A stretch of 6,941 bases of DNA. It comes from an uncultured Oscillospiraceae bacterium (GTDB lineage Bacteria > Bacillota_A > Clostridia > Oscillospirales > Oscillospiraceae). A program made the position numbers and the translations under genes. Shown piece by piece: positions 1 to 4,905 of the stretch (the stretch's first letter is position 1; each line of letters opens with the position of its first letter). The stretch is from contig CALXDE010000079.1 of the NCBI GenBank assembly GCA_944386965.1, positions 1 to 6,941 on the forward strand, read 5' to 3'. The notes beneath the pieces are model-generated. The model made no database searches, had not been told where the DNA came from, and saw nothing but the letters and a program-made list of their open reading frames with translations.

Positions 1-363
1 GAACCGGGCCGCGTCCCGGTTGAGCTGCAGCAGCCGCTGCCGCCGCCGGCCCGCCTCCCGGTCCCCGTCATCCTCCGGCACCTCCATGTTGGCCCGGCGG
101 GCCAGGAACCGCACCGCGTCGGGGTAGGAGAGATTCTCCTCCTCCATAATGAAATTGATGACGCCGCCGCCTTTTTTGCAGCCAAAGCAGTGGTAGATCT
201 GTTTTTCCCGGGAGACGGAAAAGGAGGGGGTCTTTTCGTTATGGAAGGGGCAGAGGCCGAAGTAGTTGCCGCCCTTCTTGGTGAGGTGGACATAGGAGGA
301 GACCACATCGTAAATATCGCTCCGGGCGATCAGCTCGTCCAAAAATTCTCTGGGGAATGCCAC
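1..363 (-). CDS. dnaG: DNA primase DnaG, N-terminal part (cut by window edge)
   Basis: DnaG makes the short RNA primers for chromosomal replication, working with the replicative helicase at the fork. The minus strand reads 121 codons without a stop from a GTG at 363-361 to the window edge. The start MAFPREFLDELIARSDIYDV is typical of bacterial primases. The CHC2 zinc-binding domain is complete: C38, H41, C59 and C62 fit C-x2-H-x17-C-x2-C, inside the family blocks LCPFHNEKTPSF (37-48) and HCFGCKKGG (58-66). The visible part ends in the Arg-rich linker (102-120) just before the TOPRIM catalytic core, which lies outside the window, as does the C-terminal helicase-binding domain. The GTG start is chosen because a GGGAGGTGA Shine-Dalgarno lies about 8 bases upstream; an ATG slightly further up is out of frame. 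The gene is transcribed divergently from the surface-protein gene. Identification is very secure; only the promoter is uncertain. Confidence 0.97.
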   Translation of the reverse strand, partial: MAFPREFLDELIARSDIYDVVSSYVHLTKKGGNYFGLCPFHNEKTPSFSVSREKQIYHCFGCKKGGGVINFIMEEENLSYPDAVRFLARRANMEVPEDDGDREAGRRRQRLLQLNRDAARF

Positions 364-405
364 GCCCCCGTTCACCTCCCATCCGCCTGGCTTTTTGCGA
401 CTGCT

Positions 406-413
406 ATAATATA
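406..413 (-). promoter_or_regulatory. Possible -10 element of the dnaG promoter
   Basis: On the minus strand this AT-rich patch reads TATATTAT, giving overlapping -10 candidates (TATATT, TATTAT) about 45 bases upstream of the dnaG GTG. That would leave a short leader containing the GGGAGGTGA ribosome site. No good -35 element is present 16-18 bases further upstream, so the assignment is tentative. Confidence 0.3.
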
Positions 414-659
414 CGCTATAAAATCGAAAATCCCTCTTTTTTTCGGAAAAGTTTTGAAAAAGGGTCACGTTTGGGGAAGAGGCCAAAAGATGGGAGGGAG
501 GTGGTCGGGAAATCCGTCACAATGACGAAGAGAGCCGGGGCGCGGGCAAAAGCTGCATGTGCTGGAAGGCATCCACATATTACCCGATTTATGTTTGATA
601 AATTGTATTATATTATCCAAAAATAGAACAATTTAAACGAAAAAGTTTAGAAAAATCTA

Positions 660-687
660 TTGAAAATCGACGAAGATCTGTTACAAT
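660..687 (+). promoter_or_regulatory. Sigma-A-type promoter of the SLH protein gene
   Basis: TTGAAA (660-665) and TACAAT (682-687) are separated by 16 bases, each one or two mismatches from the vegetative consensus. A long A/T-rich run just upstream (about 617-659, A-tracts) resembles an UP element. Transcription should start near 694, leaving a leader of about 63 bases before the ATG at 757. Position, spacing and orientation all fit the downstream gene. Confidence 0.7.
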
Positions 688-698
688 GGGCCTGCGTT

Positions 699-728
699 GG
701 GAGAGCGGGCGGCCTCGCCGGTTCTCCC
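699..728 (+). promoter_or_regulatory. Stem-loop at the 5' end of the SLH gene leader
   Basis: GGGAGAGC (699-706) pairs with GTTCTCCC (721-728), including one G-U. After a G-G mismatch, GGCG (708-711) pairs with CGCC (716-719) around a GCCT loop. This gives 12 base pairs placed only about five bases after the predicted transcript start. No T-run follows, so it is not a terminator. It leaves the Shine-Dalgarno GAGGAGGA (743-750) free. Its place fits a 5' hairpin that stabilises an abundant mRNA; that role is inferred. Confidence 0.55.
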
Positions 729-756
729 GGATACAGCAAATTGAGGAGGAACTTCT

Positions 757-3210
757 ATGAATAAAAACCTGCAGAATACTCTCTCCGTGCTGGTGGGCGC
801 ATCCGTGGCCGCCGGCGTAGGGACGGGGAGCGTGTCAGCAGCCTTTCACGATACAGAGGGCCACTGGGGGGCTGCGGCCATCGAGCGCTGGAGCCAGTAC
901 GGCGTGGTCAGCGGCTATGAGAACGGCGCCTTCCAGCCCGACGGGTCCATGACCCGGGCGGAGGTGGCCACTGTGCTTTCCAATCTTCTGAACCTGAGCA
1001 AGAAGGCGGATATCAGCCGTTTCACCGATGTGGATGCCGACGCTTGGTACGCCGACGCCATTGCCAAGTGCGTGGCAGCGGGCATCCTGAACGGGATCGG
1101 GAACAATACCATGGCCCCGGAGGCAGCCATCTCCCGCCAGCAGGTGTTCGTCATGTTCGCCCGGGCCGTGGGCCTGGAGCCGGTGGCCGGCACGGCCCGC
1201 TCCTTTACCGACAGCGGAGAGATCTCCTCCTGGGCGGCGGGGTACATCAACGCTCTGGTGGAGCGGGGCATCGTCAGCGGCGTGGGAGACGGGCGGCTGG
1301 CGCCGCTGTCGGTCATCAACCGGGCCAGCGCCATGACGATTCTGGATAAGGCCATCGGCACCTACGCCAAAGAGGACGGAGCCGACGTATCCATCAGCGG
1401 TGAGGACGGCCGCATGGTCCTTGTGGTGGCCGAGGATGTGACGGTTACCGGAGAAGTGGACCGCCTGGTGGTCTCCGGCGGCAGCAGCTCTGTTGTGGTC
1501 AGCGATGCCAAGGTGAGCGAGGTGGCTGTCCTCTCCGAGGGCAGCAGCATCTCCGTCTCCGGCGCCAGCCAGGTGGGCAGCATCGACATCCTGGCCGGCG
1601 CGGGCGGCGCCTCTGTCGCAGTGGAGAAGGATGCGGCGGTGGAGAGCGTGAAGTCTGCCGCGGACCACGTCTCCGTCTCCGGCGAGGGCAGGGTGGACAG
1701 CGCCTGGATCACCGGCAACAACAATGCCATTGACACCAGCGGCACCAAGGTGGAGGCCGCCGAGGGCACCACCGGCAACACTGCCGGAGGCCGTCCGGTC
1801 CAGGGCGGCGGTCAGGAGGAGCCGGAGCGGGAGGAGGCCGTCCTCACCGCCAGCATCGGCCAGCAGGTATTCCCGGTGGGGGTTCCCACAGAGTTTACCG
1901 TGACCACCACAGCCCATGATGACGCCGGCGAGCTGGTGCGGGGGTTCTTTACCCTCAGCGACAGCGAGGCCATCGAAAAGCTGGAGTACTTTGAGACCCA
2001 GGACGGCCAGTGGTACGAGCTGGAGGGGGCCTTTGGTCCGGAGAGCGGTTTCCCTGTGGCGGACCTCACCAGCCGTTTCCGCGTCACCTTCGGGAAGGCC
2101 GGGAGCTTTGACCTGCGCATCGAGCTGCGCCGGGTTGCCGATGATGCGGTAGTCTGCGCCGCCGAGGGGAAGGCGGAGGCTGTGGCGCTCGGCGAGGACA
2201 CCGCCGCTGTGGGCTCCCAGGAGGCGTTTCGCGCCGCTGTGGCGGCAGGGAAGGACATCCTGCTGACCAACAGCTTTACCGCTGACACGCTGCTGGTGGT
2301 GGACCAGGCGCTGACAGTGGACGGCAACGGCTTTGCCATCACCAGCACCAACAGCGCCAATGGCGGCGCCGGCGGCGGCATCCTGGTGGCGGCCCCCGCC
2401 GCGCTGCAGGACCTGAAGGTGGTGGGGCCCAACACCAATGCCCAGGGCTGGGACAGCGGCCAGTACGGCATCAAGCTCTACGATGCGGAGGGCGTGACCC
2501 TGGAGAACATCACGGTGGAGGGGGCCAACGCCGGCATCCTGGTGAACAGCGCCAGCGCCGCACTGAAGGGGACCATCACCCTCAGCGGCAACGAGTTCGG
2601 CGGCATCGAGGTGTCCAAGGGCGGCGAGCTGGAGAAGGCCGGCAGCCTGGATCTCACCGGCGCGGTGCTGGTGAACAGCAGCGAAAGCCTGGAGAGCCCC
2701 ACGCTGTGGATCGACGGCAACGAAAATGGCGGCGCCATCACCGGCGGTGACCACCTCTTTGCCATCGCCGCCGGCGATACCAAGACCCACTACTATTTAA
2801 ATAACTTCGTGGGGGAGGCGATTGCCGCCGCAGGGGATTATGTCTATGACGACGGCTATGCCTACCGCGGGACCTTCCGGCAGGAGAGCGAGGGCAAGTC
2901 CGTTGCCATCTCCGCAGTCTACACCGCTGCCGCAGCGGCGGAGGACGAGGGCAGGGCCGTGATGCACGACATGGCCCGCTTTCTGGGGGCGCTGCACCGC
3001 CAGGACGGCGGCAGAACTATCCGGCGCATCGTCTTTGACGGCGTGACCTATACCTGGAACCAGGAGGGGGCGCTGCTGGGCTCCAACTGGGAGAGCGAGG
3101 GGGAGACGCTGGTCAGCGCCATCGTGAAGAAGGCGCTGGGCGGTGAGAGCTCCTTCCAGCTGGCGGTGGAGGACCTCACCGTGACCTTCCGCTATAGCGT
3201 CTCGGCTTAA
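757..3210 (+). CDS. Exported S-layer-homology protein with beta-helix domains
   Basis: An 817-residue secreted surface protein, probably held non-covalently to the wall by its SLH domains. The start ATG follows GAGGAGGA with a 6-base gap. Residues 1-28 are a signal peptide (MNKN charged start, hydrophobic core, VSA-A cleavage site). Three SLH domains follow at about 30-79, 89-140 and 150-200. Their wall-polymer motif is TRAE (66-69) in the first but degenerate in the others (SRQQ 126-129, NRAS 188-191), with the Arg kept in all. Residues 228-330 form a repetitive beta-solenoid; 337-361 is a Gly/Thr/Glu linker; 362-475 looks like an Ig-type beta-sandwich; about 485-682 reads as a right-handed parallel beta-helix (VDGNGFAI, GIKLYDAEGVTLENITVEGA) like the pectate-lyase fold, with no catalytic set I can recognise; 684-817 is an unrecognised domain. 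Own promoter and terminator make it monocistronic. Function could be structural, adhesive or glycan-binding; the SLH assignment is secure, the rest is fold-level inference. Confidence 0.93.
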   Translation: MNKNLQNTLSVLVGASVAAGVGTGSVSAAFHDTEGHWGAAAIERWSQYGVVSGYENGAFQPDGSMTRAEVATVLSNLLNLSKKADISRFTDVDADAWYADAIAKCVAAGILNGIGNNTMAPEAAISRQQVFVMFARAVGLEPVAGTARSFTDSGEISSWAAGYINALVERGIVSGVGDGRLAPLSVINRASAMTILDKAIGTYAKEDGADVSISGEDGRMVLVVAEDVTVTGEVDRLVVSGGSSSVVVSDAKVSEVAVLSEGSSISVSGASQVGSIDILAGAGGASVAVEKDAAVESVKSAADHVSVSGEGRVDSAWITGNNNAIDTSGTKVEAAEGTTGNTAGGRPVQGGGQEEPEREEAVLTASIGQQVFPVGVPTEFTVTTTAHDDAGELVRGFFTLSDSEAIEKLEYFETQDGQWYELEGAFGPESGFPVADLTSRFRVTFGKAGSFDLRIELRRVADDAVVCAAEGKAEAVALGEDTAAVGSQEAFRAAVAAGKDILLTNSFTADTLLVVDQALTVDGNGFAITSTNSANGGAGGGILVAAPAALQDLKVVGPNTNAQGWDSGQYGIKLYDAEGVTLENITVEGANAGILVNSASAALKGTITLSGNEFGGIEVSKGGELEKAGSLDLTGAVLVNSSESLESPTLWIDGNENGGAITGGDHLFAIAAGDTKTHYYLNNFVGEAIAAAGDYVYDDGYAYRGTFRQESEGKSVAISAVYTAAAAAEDEGRAVMHDMARFLGALHRQDGGRTIRRIVFDGVTYTWNQEGALLGSNWESEGETLVSAIVKKALGGESSFQLAVEDLTVTFRYSVSA
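844..1356 (+). repeat. Three tandem SLH domain repeats (protein level)
   Basis: Each unit opens with F-x-D, has a W followed by alternating helices (GHWGAAAI, AWYADAI, SWAAGYI), then G-[IV]-[VL]-[NS]-G, an [AFM]-x-P turn and a final helix. Units span about residues 30-79, 89-140 and 150-200 of the surface protein. In known SLH proteins three such units form a trefoil that binds pyruvylated secondary cell-wall polymer. The units have diverged in sequence, so this is an old duplication. Confidence 0.9.
1438..1746 (+). repeat. Degenerate ~19-21-residue beta-solenoid repeats in the SLH protein
   Basis: Residues 228-330 read as five to six rungs starting VTVTGEVDRLVV (228), VVVSDAKVSEVAV (246), ISVSGASQVGSIDI (265), SVAVEKDAAVESVK (286), VSVSGEGRVDSAWI (305) and IDTSGTKVEAA (325). 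Spacings are 18, 19, 21, 19 and 20 residues. The shared pattern is [VI]-x-[VT]-x-G-x-x-x-V-x-x-[hydrophobic], typical of stacked short beta-strands. At DNA level the 15-mer TCTCCGTCTCCGGCG occurs at 1550-1564 and 1670-1684, exactly 120 bases apart, equal to two rungs, which suggests duplication of repeat units. Confidence 0.6.
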
Positions 3211-3245
3211 GCCGGTTTTTCTGGGGAAACATACAGGAAAGGACA

Positions 3246-3279
3246 GGCGGGCGGCCCGAAAGGCCGCCCGCCGCCCTTT
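3246..3279 (+). terminator. GC-rich terminator-like hairpin after the SLH protein gene
   Basis: GGCGGGCGGCC (3246-3256) pairs perfectly over 11 bases with GGCCGCCCGCC (3262-3272) around a CGAAA loop, 36 bases after the TAA. The tract that follows, GCCCTTT, has only three T residues, so termination might be incomplete or rely on the second hairpin downstream. Confidence 0.65.
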
Positions 3280-3294
3280 GCTGCGGGATCCGGC

Positions 3295-3314
3295 GGGCCG
3301 CACCGGCCCCTTTT
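3295..3314 (+). terminator. Second, shorter terminator-like hairpin
   Basis: GGGCC (3295-3299) pairs with GGCCC (3305-3309), loop GCACC, followed by C and TTTT (3311-3314). It lies 22 bases after the first hairpin and has the better T-tract. The pair looks like a tandem terminator that insulates the ribosomal operon from the surface-protein gene. Confidence 0.45.
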
Positions 3315-3392
3315 GCACGGGAATGACGGGAAATCCCCCTTCTCAACGGAAGAGTTTGTCGAAGTAGCCCAAAGAGATTGGAAAAGAAAGGG

Positions 3393-3422
3393 TTGACGGC
3401 ATTGCCGCGTCTGTGCTATAAT
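3393..3422 (+). promoter_or_regulatory. Strong sigma-A promoter of the L7Ae-rpsL-rpsG-fusA operon
   Basis: TTGACG (3393-3398), an 18-base spacer and a perfect TATAAT (3417-3422) preceded by TGC, which makes an extended -10. Start is expected near 3429, giving a leader of about 54 bases. A purine-rich A-run (3381-3390) lies just upstream. The spacer holds a dyad, CGGC-ATT-GCCG at 3397-3407. The near-consensus quality suits a highly expressed translation operon. Its location inside the upstream extension of the next reading frame also shows that the L7Ae gene must start later, at 3483. Confidence 0.85.
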
Positions 3423-3431
3423 TCGAACTTG

Positions 3432-3449
3432 CGTAGAAGTTTTTCTGCG
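3432..3449 (+). promoter_or_regulatory. Leader hairpin upstream of the L7Ae-like gene
   Basis: CGTAGAA (3432-3438) pairs with TTCTGCG (3443-3449), seven pairs with one G-U, around a GTTT loop. An overlapping alternative pairs AACTT (3426-3430) with AAGTT (3437-3441). The hairpin sits directly at the predicted transcript 5' end and about 20 bases before the Shine-Dalgarno. I do not see a convincing kink-turn in it. Confidence 0.4.
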
Positions 3450-3482
3450 AATTTTGGTGCGTCAAAAACGGAGGAAATTCCC

Positions 3483-3728
3483 GTGCCGCGAGAGTTTTTG
3501 AACCAGCCAAAGGTGGTGGGCGTCAAGCAGTCCCGCCGGGCCATCCGGGAGGGGAGGGCCCTCCGCGTCCTTCTGGCCAGCGACGCGGATCCCGTCATTA
3601 CGGACGCCCTGGCCGCGCTGTGCGGCCAGCAGGACATCCCCGCCGACCGCTCCTTTACCATGGCGGAGCTGGGCAAGGCGGCCGGCATCCAGGTGGGCGC
3701 CGCCGCGGTAGCGGTGCTGCGCCAGTAG
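3483..3728 (+). CDS. rplGB: L7Ae-family ribosome-associated RNA-binding protein (YbxF-like)
   Basis: An 81-residue protein of the L7Ae/L30e/S12e/Gadd45 family. Bacillus YbxF, the closest type I recognise, is about this length, sits in the same place before rpsL, and binds kink-turn RNA and the ribosome. Visible family blocks are [14 protein letters not shown] (11-24) with the RNA-contacting Gx[11 protein letters not shown] (29-37), and [16 protein letters not shown] (63-78), the conserved C-terminal core. The start is GTG at 3483: GGAGG (3470-3474) stands 8 bases upstream, while the longer in-frame extension to an ATG at 3378 would overlap the promoter and has no ribosome site. It is the first gene of the operon, 89 bases before rpsL. 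Usually rpoC precedes it; here a surface-protein gene does. Confidence 0.92.
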   Translation: MPREFLNQPKVVGVKQSRRAIREGRALRVLLASDADPVITDALAALCGQQDIPADRSFTMAELGKAAGIQVGAAAVAVLRQ

Positions 3729-3745
3729 AAATCTTTTGGTTTTTG

Positions 3746-3792
3746 CGGGATATTTTTCTGTATCCTGTCAAAAATATAGGGGCATGCGCCCC
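3746..3792 (+). promoter_or_regulatory. Two stem-loops in the L7Ae-rpsL spacer
   Basis: CGGGATA (3746-3752) pairs with TATCCTG (3761-3767) around an 8-base T-rich loop; GGGGC (3779-3783) pairs with GCCCC (3788-3792) around ATGC. Neither is followed by a T-run, so read-through into rpsL is expected. They may protect or process the mRNA, or modulate rpsL translation; no known regulator motif is recognised. Confidence 0.4.
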
Positions 3793-3817
3793 AAAACTTT
3801 TGAGAAAGGAGAAAACT

Positions 3818-4234
3818 ATGCCTACTTTCAATCAGTTGGTCCGCAAGGGTAGAGATCAGGTGACCTACAAGTCCAACAGCCCCGCTATGCAGCATGGTCT
3901 GAACACCTTGAAGAACAAGGAGACGAACCTGCCTTCTCCCCAGAAGCGCGGCGTCTGCACCGCTGTTCGTACCTCTACCCCGAAAAAGCCCAACTCCGCA
4001 CTGCGCAAGATCGCTCGTGTGCGTCTGACCAACGGCTATGAGGTCACCGCCTACATTCCCGGCGTGGGCCACAGCCTGCAGGAGCACTCCGTGGTCATGA
4101 TCCGCGGCGGCCGTGTGAAGGACCTGCCTGGCGTGCGTTACCACATCATCCGCGGTACGCTGGACACCCAGGGCGTCCAGGGCCGTATGCAGGGACGCTC
4201 CAAGTACGGCGCCAAGCGGCCCAAGGCCAAGTAA
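3818..4234 (+). CDS. rpsL: 30S ribosomal protein S12
   Basis: S12 lies at the decoding centre of the 30S subunit and helps control accuracy of tRNA selection. The 138-residue product has the usual Firmicute length, longer than the 124 of Escherichia coli because of an insertion at about 26-40. Diagnostic blocks are [21 protein letters not shown] (40-48), [10 protein letters not shown] (55-64), [23 protein letters not shown] (from 87) and the basic end [13 protein letters not shown]56 and K101 match the classic streptomycin-resistance positions K43 and K88 and are wild type, so the sequence shows no streptomycin-resistance allele. D102 is the residue methylthiolated by RimO in other bacteria. 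The ATG at 3818 is set by AAGGAG (3806-3811), six bases away; upstream in-frame codons belong to the spacer. Second gene of the operon. Confidence 0.98.
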   Translation: MPTFNQLVRKGRDQVTYKSNSPAMQHGLNTLKNKETNLPSPQKRGVCTAVRTSTPKKPNSALRKIARVRLTNGYEVTAYIPGVGHSLQEHSVVMIRGGRVKDLPGVRYHIIRGTLDTQGVQGRMQGRSKYGAKRPKAK

Positions 4235-4267
4235 GAGCGCATCCATTTCCGCTTTGCCGAATAGGTT

Positions 4268-4356
4268 GCATAGTTTTTGACCATAAAACTGCGGAGCGAC
4301 CTCTTTGGCAGGCAATACGCTGCGCCGTGCGCAGTGAGTACCTATGATTTCATCAT
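4268..4356 (+). promoter_or_regulatory. Structured rpsL-rpsG intergenic spacer, possible S7 control site
   Basis: The 143-base gap between rpsL and rpsG holds three stem-loops. AGTTTT (4272-4277) pairs with AAAACT (4285-4290), extended across a 2-base bulge by GC (4268-4269) with GC (4291-4292). CGCTGCGC (4318-4325) pairs with GCGCAGTG (4329-4336) around a CGT loop, eight pairs with one G-U. ATGAT (4344-4348) pairs with ATCAT (4352-4356), ending seven bases before the rpsG Shine-Dalgarno. No promoter or T-run is evident. In Escherichia coli the corresponding spacer binds S7 and controls its translation; an equivalent here is inference from position only. Confidence 0.4.
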
Positions 4357-4377
4357 TTTATGAAGGAGGGAAGCAAA

Positions 4378-4848
4378 GTGCCCAGAAGAGGTAACGTTCC
4401 CAAGAGAGAAATTTTACCCGACCCCATGTACAACAGCGTGCTGGTGACCAAGCTTGTCAACTCCATCATGCTGGACGGCAAGAAGGGCGTGGCCCAGAAG
4501 GTGGTCTACGGCGCCTTTGATATCGTCAAGGAGAAGACCGGCAACGATCCCCTGGAGGTGTTCACCACCGCCATGGAGAACATCATGCCCAGCCTCGAGG
4601 TCAAGGCCCGCCGCGTGGGCGGCGCCACCTACCAGGTTCCTATGGATGTCCGTCCGGTCCGCCGGCAGACCCTGGGCCTTCGGTGGCTGACCAGCTATTC
4701 CCGCGCCCGCAGCGAGCGGACCATGGCCGAGCGCCTGGCCGCCGAGATCATGGACGCCGCCAACAACACCGGCGCGGCCGTGAAAAAGCGCGAGGACACC
4801 CACAAGATGGCCGAGTCCAACAAGGCCTTCGCCCACTTCCGTTGGTAA
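4378..4848 (+). CDS. rpsG: 30S ribosomal protein S7
   Basis: S7 is a primary 16S rRNA binder that nucleates assembly of the 30S head and lines the E site. The 156-residue product matches the usual Firmicute length. Recognisable blocks are [15 protein letters not shown] (2-16), [15 protein letters not shown] (26-40), the beta-hairpin [14 protein letters not shown] (75-88), [12 protein letters not shown] (93-104) and the end [20 protein letters not shown]. The start is GTG at 4378, because AAGGAGGG (4363-4370) lies 7 bases upstream and the protein then begins exactly like its relatives. The ATG at 4360 overlaps that Shine-Dalgarno and would add six unlikely residues. Third gene of the operon, 143 bases after rpsL and 57 before fusA. 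Confidence 0.97.
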   Translation: MPRRGNVPKREILPDPMYNSVLVTKLVNSIMLDGKKGVAQKVVYGAFDIVKEKTGNDPLEVFTTAMENIMPSLEVKARRVGGATYQVPMDVRPVRRQTLGLRWLTSYSRARSERTMAERLAAEIMDAANNTGAAVKKREDTHKMAESNKAFAHFRW

Positions 4849-4853
4849 TGAGA

Positions 4854-4866
4854 CGGGCCCAGCCCG
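4854..4866 (+). other. Small hairpin in the rpsG-fusA spacer
   Basis: CGGGC (4854-4858) and GCCCG (4862-4866) pair around CCA just after the rpsG stop. There is no T-tract, so it should not terminate; it may only act as a minor mRNA structure between cistrons. Confidence 0.3.
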
Positions 4867-4905
4867 CCGCTGTATGAGATTCAGTTTAGAGGAGAAAGCA
4901 GAATT

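Larger units (their letters stand above)
364..756. other. Divergent intergenic region between dnaG and the SLH protein gene
   Basis: This 393-base stretch separates two divergent starts and holds no gene I can support. It is markedly more AT-rich than its surroundings at about 400-450 and 580-690. The right half carries the SLH gene promoter and leader hairpin, listed separately. The left end carries the dnaG Shine-Dalgarno and a possible -10. A weak alternative minus-strand promoter, TTGTTC (631-626), 18 bases, TACAAT (607-602), could also fire toward dnaG. Small dyads occur: CGTCA-CAA-TGACG at 515-527, ATGTG/CACAT at 557-561 and 574-578, and an imperfect TTTAAAC/GTTTAGA pair at about 632-651. 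They could be operators, but nothing identifies a regulator. Confidence 0.6.

Noticed and set aside
403..410. Plus-strand TATAAT at 405-410 as a forward promoter
   Set aside because: No acceptable -35 lies 16-18 bases upstream and no plus-strand gene follows closely; the AT patch fits the divergent dnaG gene better.
522..626. Possible 34-residue small protein on the plus strand upstream of the SLH promoter
   Set aside because: The purine-rich GGGAGGGAGG run lies about 18 bases from the ATG, too far for a ribosome site, and the frame continues into the AT-rich upstream promoter region with no family resemblance.
835..2790. Long open frame of 651 codons on the minus strand opposite the SLH gene
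   Set aside because: It is Gly/Ala/His-rich, has no ribosome site or family motif, and arises because GC-rich codons on the plus strand leave few stops in the opposite frame.
3416..4315. Minus-strand frame of 299 codons across the L7Ae-like and rpsL genes
   Set aside because: It overlaps two secure genes and a promoter, and has no recognisable domain or start signal.
4277..4348. TTGACC (4277-4282) and TATGAT (4343-4348) as an internal promoter for rpsG
   Set aside because: The two hexamers are about 60 bases apart and neither has a partner at the correct spacing.
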